A stretch of 64,000 nucleotides of DNA from an uncultured Prevotellaceae bacterium (lineage in GTDB: Bacteria > Bacteroidota > Bacteroidia > Bacteroidales > Bacteroidaceae), in NCBI GenBank assembly GCA_902774795.1, contig CACYKA010000022.1, forward strand, positions 27,719 to 91,718, in the 5' to 3' direction. The position numbers were made by a program, and so were the translations under genes. Shown piece by piece: positions 36,542 through 46,304 of this stretch (position 1 is the stretch's first letter; every line of letters starts with the position of its first letter). Under the pieces are notes generated by a model that did not search any database, was not told the origin of the DNA, and saw only the letters and a program-made list of their open reading frames with translations.

Positions 36542-37579
36542 ATGAGCAAACTAATTAAGCCCAAGGATTACAAGGCAGAGCTTGATCTGAAGCAGACTGA
36601 GCAGGGTATAAAACTTATAAAAGACTTCTTTCAGCAGAATCTGTCAACGGAGCTGCGTCTCCGCAGAGTTACTGCCCCACTCTTCGTTTTGAAGGGTCTT
36701 GGCATCAACGATGACCTCAACGGCGTAGAAAGAGCAGTGACATTCCCTATCAAAGACCTTGGCGACCAGCAGGCAGAGGTCGTTCATTCATTGGCAAAGT
36801 GGAAGCGCCTGACTCTGTCAGAATACAAGATAGAACCAGGCTACGGCATTTATACCGACATGAATGCTATTCGTGCTGATGAAGAGCTCGACAACCTGCA
36901 TTCACTTTATGTTGACCAGTGGGACTGGGAAGCTGTGATGGCAAAGGACGAGAGGAACATCGAATTCCTCAAGAGCATCGTTCGTCGCATCTACTGCACC
37001 ATCCTGAGAACAGAATACCTCACCTGTGAGACATATCCGCAGCTGAAGCCGTTTCTGCCTCGCGAAATACATTTCGTACACTCAGAAGAACTGATACAGA
37101 TGTATCCCGGCAAGACACCGAAGGAGCGCGAGGATGCAATAGCAAAGAAATACGGTGCAGTTTTCATTATGGGCATCGGAGGCAAGTTGTCTGACGGCAA
37201 GAAGCACGACGGACGCGCTCCTGACTATGATGATTGGACAACACCTAACAGCGACGGATTCCTTGGACTTAACGGCGATATATTAATATGGTATCCTATC
37301 CTCGACAGGTCCATCGAGCTCAGTTCTATGGGCATCCGTGTCGATAAGGAGGCCCTGCTTCGCCAGCTTGCCCTCGAAGGCAAGGAAGAGCGCAAGGAAC
37401 TCTATTTCCACAAGCGTCTGCTCGAAGACAAGTTGCCACAGTCCATTGGCGGCGGCATCGGTCAGAGCCGTCTCTGCATGGTATTGCTCCACAAAGCTCA
37501 CGTAGGCGAGATACAGGCATCAATATGGCCCGAAGAACAGCGACAAGAGTGCAAGAAGTACGGCATGTACTTGATATAA
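36542..37579 (+). CDS. asnA: Aspartate--ammonia ligase (asparagine synthetase A)
   Basis: AsnA makes asparagine from aspartate, ammonia and ATP. The fold is that of class II synthetases; visible family segments are LRRVTAPLFV, NGVERAVTFPIK, VHSLAKWKRL and the C-terminal IGGGIGQSRLCMVLLHKAHVGEIQ, which carries the motif 3 Arg. At 345 residues it is the standard length. A 92-bp leader separates it from its promoter. Downstream lies a heptamer array, then the rpmE2 promoter. Confidence 0.97.
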   Translation: MSKLIKPKDYKAELDLKQTEQGIKLIKDFFQQNLSTELRLRRVTAPLFVLKGLGINDDLNGVERAVTFPIKDLGDQQAEVVHSLAKWKRLTLSEYKIEPGYGIYTDMNAIRADEELDNLHSLYVDQWDWEAVMAKDERNIEFLKSIVRRIYCTILRTEYLTCETYPQLKPFLPREIHFVHSEELIQMYPGKTPKEREDAIAKKYGAVFIMGIGGKLSDGKKHDGRAPDYDDWTTPNSDGFLGLNGDILIWYPILDRSIELSSMGIRVDKEALLRQLALEGKEERKELYFHKRLLEDKLPQSIGGGIGQSRLCMVLLHKAHVGEIQASIWPEEQRQECKKYGMYLI

Positions 37580-37629
37580 AGCATCGTCTTTTGTTAAAAA
37601 TGTATAAATAAGCTGGTTCCGAGCCCCAA

Positions 37630-37675
37630 ACTGTAAACGGTAAACCGTAAACATTAAACTTTTTTTGTATCTTTG
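37630..37675 (+). promoter_or_regulatory. Heptamer array followed by the rpmE2 promoter
   Basis: Three GTAAACG/GTAAACC units (37632-37652) precede a T-run and TATCTTTG (37668-37675), 65 bp before the rpmE2 ATG. Confidence 0.6.
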
Positions 37676-37740
37676 CAGCCGCAAATTGATTTATTAACAA
37701 TAGGTGCTTATCTTCGGCGCCGTAAAAAAGACAAAAAGAA

Positions 37741-37992
37741 ATGAAAAAAGATCTCCATCCAGAAAACTATCGTCCAGTAGTATTCAAAGACATGTCAAAT
37801 GGCGATATGTTCCTCACAAGGTCAACATGTAAGACCACTGACACAGTAGAATTCAAGGGCGAGGAATATCCAGTAGTAAAGATAGAAATCTCTTCTACAT
37901 CACATCCATTCTACACAGGTAAGAGCAAGCTCGTTGACACAGCAGGTCGCGTAGATCGCTTCCAGCAGCGTTACGGCAACATCAAGAAATAA
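37741..37992 (+). CDS. rpmE2: 50S ribosomal protein L31 type B
   Basis: L31 of the type B class: [17 protein letters not shown], then [20 protein letters not shown] and [11 protein letters not shown]. It lacks the CxxC...CxxC zinc ligands of type A, with a single Cys (STCKTT), so it should not need zinc. 83 residues is typical. It is monocistronic, with its own promoter and a strong terminator. Confidence 0.97.
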   Translation: MKKDLHPENYRPVVFKDMSNGDMFLTRSTCKTTDTVEFKGEEYPVVKIEISSTSHPFYTGKSKLVDTAGRVDRFQQRYGNIKK

Positions 37993-38016
37993 AAATAATT
38001 TTGATAAGCCACTGAG

Positions 38017-38059
38017 AAGCGTAAACATTTGCAACAAAGCATCTGTTTGCGCTTTTTTT
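38017..38059 (+). terminator. Terminator after rpmE2
   Basis: An 11-bp stem (AAGCGTAAACA with TGTTTGCGCTT, one G-U pair) closes a 16-nt loop and is followed by seven T. Confidence 0.88.
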
Positions 38060-38104
38060 GTTCAAAAAATATTTACTAAACCCAATAAAACCAACAAGTT
38101 TATT

Positions 38105-39457
38105 ATGAAGAACATTTCATTAGACATCACAAAGGCTCAGCAGTTTCTTCCAGCCGGAGCCGTAATGGCATTCAAAGACAAAGTCGCTGCAGCACAGAAA
38201 GGCCTCGAAGAAGGTACCGTTCCAGGTAGCGACTTCCTCGGATGGCTTCACCTGCCATCAAGCATCACTCCTGAATTCCTCAGCGAAGTAAAGGCATGTG
38301 CTGAAACTCTGCGTTCAAAGGCAGAGGTAATCGTAATTGCCGGCATCGGCGGTTCTTACCTTGGCGCAAAGGCTGTCATCGAAGGTCTCAGCAACAGCTT
38401 CGGATGGCTCATTCAGGACAAGAAGAATCCAGTAATCGTCTTCGCCGGCAACAACATCGGTGAGGATTATCTTGCAGAGCTGACAGAATATCTCAAGACA
38501 AAGACATTCGCAATCATAAACATCTCAAAGTCAGGCACAACGACTGAGACAGCCCTCACCTTCCGTCTGCTCAAGACACAGCTCGAGGCACAGGTAGGCA
38601 AGGCAGCTGCCAAGGAGCTCATCGTAGCCGTTACAGACGCTACCAAGGGAGCTGCACGCATGTGCGCTGAGAAAGAAGGTTATAAGACATTTGTTATTCC
38701 CGACAATGTCGGCGGACGTTTCTCAGTCCTCACACCAGTCGGTCTGCTGCCAATCGCTTGCGCAGGCATCGACATCGACCAGCTCGTAGCAGGTGCACAG
38801 GCTATGGAGAAGCAGTGCGGCATCAATGTTCCTTTCGAGGAGAATCCCGCTGCCATCTATGCAGCTACACGAAACGCACTGTATGCAGCAGGCAAGAAGA
38901 TAGAGATACTCATCAACTATCAGCCAAAGCTCCACTACTATGCAGAATGGTGGAAGCAGCTTTACGGAGAGTCAGAAGGCAAGGACGGCAAGGGCATCTT
39001 CCCTGCATCTTGCGACTTCACTACCGACCTTCACTCTATGGGTCAGTGGATTCAGGACGGCGAGCGCACCATCTTCGAGACCTGTATCAGCGTAGAGAAT
39101 CCTGAGAAGAAGCTCCTCTTCCCATCCGACGCAGAGAATCTTGACGGACTGAACTTCCTTGCAGGCAAGCGCATCGACGAGGTAAACAAGAATGCAGAGC
39201 TTGGCACACGTCTGGCACATGTTGACGGCGGTGTACCAAACATCCTCATCTCTATTGAGCGTCTTGATGCATATAACTACGGTCAGCTCATCTACTTCTT
39301 CGAGATTGGCTGCGGCATCTCAGGTCAGCTCATCGGCGTTAATGCCTTCAACCAGCCAGGTGTAGAAGCATACAAGAAGAATATGTTTGCCCTGCTTGAG
39401 AAGCCTGGCTATGAAGCCGAGACAAAAGCCATCCGCGCAAAGCTCGCAGCAGAATAA
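38105..39457 (+). CDS. pgi: Glucose-6-phosphate isomerase
   Basis: It interconverts glucose 6-phosphate and fructose 6-phosphate. The 450-residue bacterial short form shows [16 protein letters not shown] (sugar phosphate site), [14 protein letters not shown] (PROSITE signature 1 region) and [22 protein letters not shown] followed by NQPGVEAYK (signature 2 region). The start at ATG 38105 fits MKNISLDI. Together with GlgP and the GH94 phosphorylase it would feed phosphorolysis products (through phosphoglucomutase, not in this window) into glycolysis. Confidence 0.98.
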   Translation: MKNISLDITKAQQFLPAGAVMAFKDKVAAAQKGLEEGTVPGSDFLGWLHLPSSITPEFLSEVKACAETLRSKAEVIVIAGIGGSYLGAKAVIEGLSNSFGWLIQDKKNPVIVFAGNNIGEDYLAELTEYLKTKTFAIINISKSGTTTETALTFRLLKTQLEAQVGKAAAKELIVAVTDATKGAARMCAEKEGYKTFVIPDNVGGRFSVLTPVGLLPIACAGIDIDQLVAGAQAMEKQCGINVPFEENPAAIYAATRNALYAAGKKIEILINYQPKLHYYAEWWKQLYGESEGKDGKGIFPASCDFTTDLHSMGQWIQDGERTIFETCISVENPEKKLLFPSDAENLDGLNFLAGKRIDEVNKNAELGTRLAHVDGGVPNILISIERLDAYNYGQLIYFFEIGCGISGQLIGVNAFNQPGVEAYKKNMFALLEKPGYEAETKAIRAKLAAE

Positions 39458-39481
39458 TTTTAAAATCTTTATAAACAACAA

Positions 39482-39518
39482 ACAGGGACTGCAACAATCA
39501 TGCAATCCCTGTTTTTTT
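39482..39518 (+). terminator. Terminator after pgi
   Basis: ACAGGGA pairs with TCCCTGT around a 17-nt loop and is followed by a run of T. Confidence 0.8.
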
Positions 39519-39533
39519 ATTTACTGATGACAA

Positions 39534-39567
39534 ACGCCCCCTGGCAGGCTTTCCTGTCAGGGGGCGT
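39534..39567 (-). terminator. Strong hairpin after the utilisation locus
   Basis: ACGCCCCCTG-G-CAGG pairs with CCTG-T-CAGGGGGCGT around a CTTT loop. It lies 10 bp past the stop of the surface glycan-binding protein gene on the minus strand and probably ends the susC operon. Confidence 0.8.
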
Positions 39568-39577
39568 GATTATAGAG

Positions 39578-41155
39578 CTATTCGATAGTTATCTTCTGCA
39601 AGTCGAAGCCATGACCTACTACCTGCAAATTTCCACTATTCAGCAGTTCCATAGACTTCTTGGTAAACTTAAATTCTATCTCCGTGTCTTCGAACGAAAT
39701 CTGCACGTCACCACGGTTAGGATCTGTGCCACCATTCACGATGTCAGCCCAGCCAACTGCTGCACAACCCAGGGCATATTCAGAATCTGTGCGCTTTACA
39801 TAAAGGCGGAGTACAGAACCAGGACCTGCTGTCTGCTTCAATTGCTCAGTGATGGTTCCATCGTCTTCCCAAATGGTACCCCAGTCAACAGCATGATTAC
39901 CTGACCACAATTCCTCTTCACTGGGCTGAATGAGTGTAATCTTCTTGAGGTCGAAGCCGTGACCAACAACCTGGAAGTTATTCTGTTCCAACAGTTCCAT
40001 AGACTTGGCAGTAAGCTGGAAGTCAACATAGGTATCTTCAAATGAAATATCTACATCACCTCGGTTAGGATCTGTACCACCATTTACGATGTCTGCCCAG
40101 TTGACGGCAGCACATCCCTTGGCATATTCTGTATCGGTACGCTTGACATAGAGACGGAGGGTAGCACGAGGCTTGGCATTTTCCTTCAGCACAACTGCCA
40201 ATGCGTTATCCTCAAAGATATTACCCCAATCAACAGCATGGTTGCCTTCCCACAAGATTTCCTCTGCAACGGTTGACACCTTGATGGTAGCATTGTCAAC
40301 AACTTCACCATCCTGGAGGAACTTGATAGCAGTACCATCATTTGCAATAACCTTTACATCATACACTCCCTCTTCAAGAGTCGGTAGGGTAACGACTATC
40401 TCTTCGTTTGTAAGGCTCTCAATAGAGCATTCCAAGCCATTGACCGTTACTGACTTCACATCACCGAGTTTACGACCAGGTATCGTAACCGTACCTTCTG
40501 ACTGTCCCATGAAGTCACCCTTGGTAACAAGGGCTTCGCCATAGATGGTTACCATGCCACCGCCAAAGGACTGACCCATTTCATCAACAAGTGATATGCG
40601 GTACTGACCCTCAGCCATGTCTGCTGGCAACTGATACTGGATGCTGGTACTGGTGGCTGCCAGGACATCTATCTCACGACCGTTAATCTTGACCTTCTTG
40701 ATATTGGCCAGATTAGTGCCGCTCATGATAACAGCATCTCCTGGAGACTGAATACGAGCCTGCGCATCATTACCAACAACGGGGTCACCATCAACGGGCT
40801 TTACCGTCAGGTTGAAACTGCGGTAGGTCTCTTTGCCATTGACGGTGGTAGCCACTATCTTCACCTTATAGCTGCCAGCCTCGAAAGTACGGTCGATGTT
40901 GGCGCCTTCATACAACAGCACATCACCGTCATACCACCTGACAATGGTGAGGTCAGAAGGAGTAACCAAAATCTGCATAGTGAAATTCTCATCGCGGCTA
41001 ACTTCATAGCTACTTTTCAGATCATCATTCAGGATACGTGGGCCATCGTCTTCAGAGACGGTATAGAATGCCTCCGTATCATTGGAGCAGCTCGTGAGTG
41101 CTGCAGCAAAACCGCAGCACATGAGACCTGCCATAATCATATTCTTTATTGTCAT
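39578..41155 (-). CDS. Surface glycan-binding lipoprotein with IPT/TIG-like domains and a duplicated C-terminal module
   Basis: Third gene after susC and susD, the usual place of the surface glycan-binding protein. Signal peptide and lipobox LTSC (Cys23). Residues of about 35-120 form an Ig-like domain, followed by two IPT/TIG-like domains (RIQSPGDAVIMSGTNL and GTVTIPGRKLGDVKSVTVNG). The last 220 residues hold two copies of a roughly 105-residue module: each runs from LW.GNHAVDWG through LRLYVKRTD, GCAAV.WADIVNGGTDPN and ends VVGHGFDL.KIT. I infer that this module binds beta-glucan. The same end pattern is seen in the secreted proteins at 47.5 and 49 kb. Confidence 0.82.
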   Translation of the reverse strand: MTIKNMIMAGLMCCGFAAALTSCSNDTEAFYTVSEDDGPRILNDDLKSSYEVSRDENFTMQILVTPSDLTIVRWYDGDVLLYEGANIDRTFEAGSYKVKIVATTVNGKETYRSFNLTVKPVDGDPVVGNDAQARIQSPGDAVIMSGTNLANIKKVKINGREIDVLAATSTSIQYQLPADMAEGQYRISLVDEMGQSFGGGMVTIYGEALVTKGDFMGQSEGTVTIPGRKLGDVKSVTVNGLECSIESLTNEEIVVTLPTLEEGVYDVKVIANDGTAIKFLQDGEVVDNATIKVSTVAEEILWEGNHAVDWGNIFEDNALAVVLKENAKPRATLRLYVKRTDTEYAKGCAAVNWADIVNGGTDPNRGDVDISFEDTYVDFQLTAKSMELLEQNNFQVVGHGFDLKKITLIQPSEEELWSGNHAVDWGTIWEDDGTITEQLKQTAGPGSVLRLYVKRTDSEYALGCAAVGWADIVNGGTDPNRGDVQISFEDTEIEFKFTKKSMELLNSGNLQVVGHGFDLQKITIE

Positions 41156-41192
41156 AGTATTTATTCTTTTAGATGATTACGATAATAACTTA

Positions 41193-42983
41193 TTATGGAG
41201 TAACATAATCCTTGGTATTGATAGGATTAACGTCCCACCAAACACGATGGTGCCAGTCATCTTTACCACCCATACGGTCAACGGCTTCCTGATAGTTGGC
41301 ACTGTTATACTTACTTTCCAATGAGGGATAGCGGAGACGAGTTGGCGTTTTCAGACCGTCACCGTCAAAGGTAAAGTCGCCATTATCACCCAGTGACTCA
41401 CGATTATAGATTACCGGATAGTCGGCACGGCGCAGGTTTGCCCAAGCCTCAGCAGGATTCATCATGTGCAGAATCCAAGCCTGCAGGTTGATGGCCTCAC
41501 GAGCCTTTGTCATATCTGAGAAATCGTACTTAGTTGCCATAGTAGCGACATAGGTGCTGATATCAACTTCCTCAGTAACATTGTCACTATCCAGATAATA
41601 CTTGTTGATATGACGAATAGCCTCAGCAGTACCCGCCTTGTAATGATCAACGACTTCTCCTGTGACATCCCATCCCTTGCTCTTGGCCTCAGCCAGCAGG
41701 AACTCTATCTCAGCATAGGTCATCAGGACACCAACGCGGTCAGGCTGACAGAAATCGATAGACAGCCATGGACGCATCATGCGTACAGGATAGTTGTTAT
41801 TGTCGTAACCAGCTTCCGGATCCTGATCAACAAGTTTCTTCAGCGTCGGGAGCTTGTCAAGAGAAGGAGCACTTACCCACTCTATCTTCAGGGCATTATT
41901 TGTGCTATACCAGGCATATCCGGGGAAACAAGGTGTCTCGTCTGCACCGGCGCTTGAATAATAGTTAAGAACCTCATCCGTCAAATCCACGTTACCAAGC
42001 TTGTCAGGCTTAATCTGGCTGCGCTTGAGGTTCATGTAGTGACGTACTATCTTGTAGCAGCGTGGGTCATTATTGTCCTTCAGATACTCCATCAGCGTAG
42101 CACATATCAAAGAAGAAGGAGAGGCTGGGTCCTGACCATAGAGAATCTCACCCAGTGCATTCACGCGAAAATCGTACTCACGTGAACCGTCATAGTATGT
42201 GAACGGGCTGTTGTTGTACTTAACGACAGCATCTTCCTTGGCTTGTGAGATATAGCCGGCAGCATCCTTATAGGCTGCCTCAAACTCTGCCTGAGCCTTG
42301 GCCGGATTGGCATCAGAGATACGCATGGCATAGCGCATACGCAGTGAGTTAGCATATTTCTTCCACATGTCAACATTACCAAGATAATTGGTAACATCAC
42401 CAGAGATGGCATCATTGCCAGTTCCCAATTGCTCAACACAAGCCTTAAGCTCTGTAAAGAACCAATCATAGATAGCCTCCTGCTTATCGTATGTGGGAGT
42501 AGAAGAAGATTCGTCCAGTCCACCAAGGACAGACATACATGGTACATCTCCGTATGTATCTGTTATCACAGCCATCATGTAAACGCGGTGGATACGAAGA
42601 ACGGCATTCAGATTTGGTTTATCTGCCGAATGAGTGATGGCATCGCGAAGGTTCTTGATGCCTATTGTATAGAAACGGTCCCAAATGAGACGAGCCTCAT
42701 CGTCATCAAAATGAACGCTTCCAGCATATTTGCTGACGTTCCAACCACCGGCAAAATGCTGGGTAAAACCAGTAATATAGCTACGGTAGGTATCCATTAT
42801 TCCGAAGTCGCCATAAGTCTGCAACAGGGCTGTCGTAAGCTGGCCATTGGGGTCGGTCGTTAATGTCTTGGTCTTATCTGTATTAACCTCGTCCATATAA
42901 CTGTCACTGCAAGAGCTAATGGTCATTAAGCCACAACCAACGACAACCAAGGCAGCAAAGTTCTTGATATCTTTTATCTTCAT
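41193..42983 (-). CDS. SusD/RagB family outer-membrane lipoprotein
   Basis: The lid-like glycan-binding partner of the SusC porin. Signal peptide with lipobox ISSC (about residue 25), then the SusD_2-type text FGIMDTYRSYITGFTQHFAGGWN, AVITDTYGDVPCMSVLGG and the TPR-like helices. Late segments YPVRMMRPWLSIDFCQPDRVG, MTYAEIEFLLAEAKSKGWDV and MNPAEAWANLRRADYPV are characteristic of SusD-like_2. 596 residues. It starts 19 bp after susC, so the two are translated from one message. The ligand is inferred from the neighbouring GH5 and GH94 genes. Confidence 0.95.
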   Translation of the reverse strand: MKIKDIKNFAALVVVGCGLMTISSCSDSYMDEVNTDKTKTLTTDPNGQLTTALLQTYGDFGIMDTYRSYITGFTQHFAGGWNVSKYAGSVHFDDDEARLIWDRFYTIGIKNLRDAITHSADKPNLNAVLRIHRVYMMAVITDTYGDVPCMSVLGGLDESSSTPTYDKQEAIYDWFFTELKACVEQLGTGNDAISGDVTNYLGNVDMWKKYANSLRMRYAMRISDANPAKAQAEFEAAYKDAAGYISQAKEDAVVKYNNSPFTYYDGSREYDFRVNALGEILYGQDPASPSSLICATLMEYLKDNNDPRCYKIVRHYMNLKRSQIKPDKLGNVDLTDEVLNYYSSAGADETPCFPGYAWYSTNNALKIEWVSAPSLDKLPTLKKLVDQDPEAGYDNNNYPVRMMRPWLSIDFCQPDRVGVLMTYAEIEFLLAEAKSKGWDVTGEVVDHYKAGTAEAIRHINKYYLDSDNVTEEVDISTYVATMATKYDFSDMTKAREAINLQAWILHMMNPAEAWANLRRADYPVIYNRESLGDNGDFTFDGDGLKTPTRLRYPSLESKYNSANYQEAVDRMGGKDDWHHRVWWDVNPINTKDYVTP

Positions 42984-43002
42984 AGTTTCTTTCCTCCTTT
43001 AA

Positions 43003-46000
43003 TTAGAATTTAACGTTTACATTGAAACCATAGCTGCGGCGTGATGGCAGTGAGCCATACTCCAATCCCATACCAGAGGTGTTGTAGCCAGAATCTGGAT
43101 CAATGTTAGGAATGCGCTTCCAGACAATGAATGGGTTGCGGGCTACGAAGCTCACACTCAAGCTTTTCACTACCTTCAGCGAAGAGAGCATCTTCTCGGG
43201 GAATGTGTAACCGAAGGTTATCTCACGACACTTTACGTAAGAGTTATCATATACGAACTGTCTCGGGCAGTTAGTAGCAACTTGTTCCCAATATTGCTCC
43301 GGGTTAACAGGAATATCGTTAGGACGATAGCTACCGTCAGCATTCTGTATCACACCAGGAGCGATGAAACCACGCTGCTCAGTTCCACGGCCAGAGTTAA
43401 TCTCTTCCTGTGACTGATACCACTCCTCACGACCTGCGAGGGTCTCAGTAGCCTTACCTGTAGCGTAGGCAGAGCGCATAGACATCGAGAAGAGATCAGC
43501 ACCGACCTTCACGTCAAAGCCAGCAGACAACTTGAAGTTCTTATAAGTAAAGGTAGAATAGAAACCACCTGTCCAGTCCCAAGAAGCATTACCAATAGTA
43601 TGCAGTTTGTCATCAACCTCGGGGAGACCTGTCTCGGCATTGATAATGACCTGACCGTCAGCAGTGCGCTTGAAATCCTTACCTACGATAGAACCGAAGT
43701 TCTGACCTACCTCCGCACCTACGGAAACGCCACACCATGAAGCCTTTTCAATCTCGAAGTAGTCCATGCCTTCTACAAGTTCCTTCACCTTGTTAGTATT
43801 CTTTGAGAAATTAATGCCGGCATCCCAGGCAAAGCCCTTGTAGTCGAGAACACGACCGTTGAGGGCAATCTCGATACCCTTGTTCGAAATCTTACCAGCA
43901 TTGATGAGGCGATATGCATAGCCTGAAGCCGCTGAAGAGGCAAGGGCAATAATCTGGTCCTTAGACACCTGATTGTAATAGGTAATATCCAGTCCCAAGC
44001 GGTTGTGGAAGAACTTCATCTCCAGACCCAACTCGAACGAGTTAGTGCGAGTAGGCTTCAGGTCGGGATTAGGCATCACCGTATTGGTAATCATAGTCAT
44101 AGCATAGTCAGGATAAGCATACTTGCTTTTCGTATAGCTGGTCACAACCTGATATGGATCGGTATCGCTACCTACCTGAGCAAACGAAGCACGGAACTTA
44201 CCATAGTTGATGATGCTCTTGTTCTTCAGGAACTCTGAGAACACGACGCTGCCCGATACAGAAGGATATACATATACATTATTGTTTGTAGGCAATGTTG
44301 ATGACTTATCACCACGCAGCGTACCTTCAAGATAGTAGGTGTGTCTGTAACCTACGCTGGCAGAACCGTATAAAGAGTTAATCTGCTTGGTATATGCAGA
44401 CTGCTGTACACTATGCTCAGCATAGTTGGTGATAGATACTACATTTGGCATCTGCTCGTTCAGGCCGGACATAATGTCTGTCAGGTTATCAACCTTGAAA
44501 ATATTGCCACCCAGGGTTGCATTGAAGTCAAAGTCACCCCACTGGTTGTTGTACAGAGCCAACAGTTCTGCATTGATAGTGCGGTTGTTGAAAATCTGTC
44601 TTGTCATCTGACCGGCATTATTACCAGGAGTAGTCTTGGCAATATAGTCATCGAAGCTCATCTTATTGAGGTCTGTACCGATAGTACCCTGAATCTTCAA
44701 ATGCTCGTCAATGTTATAGATGGCCTTGCCAGTAAAGCGGAAGATATCCTTCTTGGACTTGTTACCGTTCTTATAAAGAGACCAATAGGGGTTGATGTTA
44801 TACTGGTCGTTACCGTTCCAGTTGGCGTAGGTACCGTCAGCATTCTGATAGTGCTGCAGCCACTCCTGATTATAAGTGCCTGCCAGCGTCATCAGGTTCT
44901 TACCAACATTGCTCTGAGAGTCACCCAGCGCAGGACGGTTTGTCACGTTTTCGTGCGTATAGTTAGCGGTGAAGTCAAAGTCAAACTTACCAGCTGACGT
45001 ATTAACACGCAGATTGAAGTTATCACGAGACATGTGGGTCTTAGGCAGGATGTCCTTATTGCGCATGTCAGTAAAGCTGAAACGTACACCCGTCTTACCA
45101 GAATTAACAGACAGGATAGCGGTATTCTGGGCGGTGACACCCGTACGGAAGAAGTTTGAGGTGTTATCCTTATACATCTGGAAAGGACGCACCTGACCAT
45201 CAAAATACTCTACGGGCAGATTGTCAGCCTTGGGACCCCAACTGCTGTTAGTACCAGAAGTGGCAGTCTTACTGAACATACCCTTAAAGCCCATACCGTA
45301 AACCTGCTGGATGTCATCCCACATAGCATTCTGAACATCGAAGGTCATCGAACCATTGTACTCAACACCAAACTTGTCCTTCTCAGCCTTCTTGGTGGTA
45401 ATCAGTATCACACCGTGAGAGGCACGGCTACCATACAGAGCAGAAGCGGCCGGACCTTTCAGTACGGTCATATTCTCGATGTCATCAGGGTTGATGGCTG
45501 AGATTCCGTCACCGAGGTCGTAGCCACCGGCTGTGCCTGCACTACCGAAATTGGTGTTGTCAAGAGGCACGCCGTCAATAACATAGAGTGGCTGGTTGTC
45601 ACCCGTAATCTCTGTATTACCACGCAGCAGTACGCGTGTAGAACCAGATGCTCCACCAGCGGTATTCTGAACCACCAGACCTGCCACCTTACCTTCCAAC
45701 GAGTTTATCACGTTGGTTTCCTTGGCTTTCTGCAGGTCTTCACCTTTTACTTCAGAGAGTGCATAACCCAAGGCCTTACGCTCACGCTTGATACCGAGGG
45801 CTGTAACGACAACCTCGCTCAACTGGGTCTTGTCCTCAGACATCATGACCTTCATGCCTTCGCTGGCCTTTACCTGAATAGAGGTGTAACCTACGTAGCT
45901 TACTTCAAGCAAATCGCCGGGTTTGCACTTGATTTTAAAATTACCATCAAAGTCGGTTACCGTTCCTTGAGCAGCACCTACCACCTTGATCGTTGCGCCA

Positions 46001-46158
46001 ATCAGCGGACCGTTAGCATCCTCAACCATACCAGAAATGACCTGGTCCTCAGAGTCTGCCACTGCCACGTCAGCATGGACTTCCGTTACAGCAGCTGCTG
46101 CAGGTGTCCACATCATGCCTGCACTCAGCAGGCAGAGAAGCAATGTTTTTTTTCTCAT
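43003..46158 (-). CDS. SusC/RagA family TonB-dependent receptor
   Basis: The outer-membrane glycan importer of the locus, 1051 residues. After a signal peptide there is a carboxypeptidase-like domain (DANGPLIGATIKVVGAAQGT), then the plug with SEVVVTALGIKRERKALGYA (the SusC hallmark) and LRGNTEITGDNQPLYVIDGVPLDNT, and the barrel, ending in an aromatic SYGFNVNVKF. There is no long N-terminal signalling extension. A -7 element and an inverted-repeat operator lie just upstream. It is followed by susD and the glycan-binding protein gene, forming a three-gene operon. Confidence 0.97.
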   Translation of the reverse strand: MRKKTLLLCLLSAGMMWTPAAAAVTEVHADVAVADSEDQVISGMVEDANGPLIGATIKVVGAAQGTVTDFDGNFKIKCKPGDLLEVSYVGYTSIQVKASEGMKVMMSEDKTQLSEVVVTALGIKRERKALGYALSEVKGEDLQKAKETNVINSLEGKVAGLVVQNTAGGASGSTRVLLRGNTEITGDNQPLYVIDGVPLDNTNFGSAGTAGGYDLGDGISAINPDDIENMTVLKGPAASALYGSRASHGVILITTKKAEKDKFGVEYNGSMTFDVQNAMWDDIQQVYGMGFKGMFSKTATSGTNSSWGPKADNLPVEYFDGQVRPFQMYKDNTSNFFRTGVTAQNTAILSVNSGKTGVRFSFTDMRNKDILPKTHMSRDNFNLRVNTSAGKFDFDFTANYTHENVTNRPALGDSQSNVGKNLMTLAGTYNQEWLQHYQNADGTYANWNGNDQYNINPYWSLYKNGNKSKKDIFRFTGKAIYNIDEHLKIQGTIGTDLNKMSFDDYIAKTTPGNNAGQMTRQIFNNRTINAELLALYNNQWGDFDFNATLGGNIFKVDNLTDIMSGLNEQMPNVVSITNYAEHSVQQSAYTKQINSLYGSASVGYRHTYYLEGTLRGDKSSTLPTNNNVYVYPSVSGSVVFSEFLKNKSIINYGKFRASFAQVGSDTDPYQVVTSYTKSKYAYPDYAMTMITNTVMPNPDLKPTRTNSFELGLEMKFFHNRLGLDITYYNQVSKDQIIALASSAASGYAYRLINAGKISNKGIEIALNGRVLDYKGFAWDAGINFSKNTNKVKELVEGMDYFEIEKASWCGVSVGAEVGQNFGSIVGKDFKRTADGQVIINAETGLPEVDDKLHTIGNASWDWTGGFYSTFTYKNFKLSAGFDVKVGADLFSMSMRSAYATGKATETLAGREEWYQSQEEINSGRGTEQRGFIAPGVIQNADGSYRPNDIPVNPEQYWEQVATNCPRQFVYDNSYVKCREITFGYTFPEKMLSSLKVVKSLSVSFVARNPFIVWKRIPNIDPDSGYNTSGMGLEYGSLPSRRSYGFNVNVKF

Positions 46159-46211
46159 TTGTAAAATTGTTAGTTAGATATTTGGATTTTCCCTTTGTAT
46201 CAATTCGACTG

Positions 46212-46219
46212 CAAAGATA
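46212..46219 (-). promoter_or_regulatory. -7 element of the susC promoter
   Basis: TATCTTTG on the minus strand, 53 bp upstream of the susC ATG and 35 bp from the nearest operator half. Confidence 0.7.
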
Positions 46220-46253
46220 CGAACTATATATATTATGTAAGGTTTGAAGGGGG

Positions 46254-46304
46254 ACAAAAAAGGTTTGAATACTTAAATATGTCGATAATCGAACCTACTT
46301 TTGT
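46254..46304 (-). promoter_or_regulatory. Inverted-repeat operator upstream of susC
   Basis: On the plus strand ACAAAAAAGGTTTGAA (46254-46269) faces TCGAACCTACTTTTGT (46289-46304), half-sites 35 bp apart. Three more promoters of the locus have the same arrangement. Its outer end touches the stop codon of the GH5 gene. Confidence 0.75.
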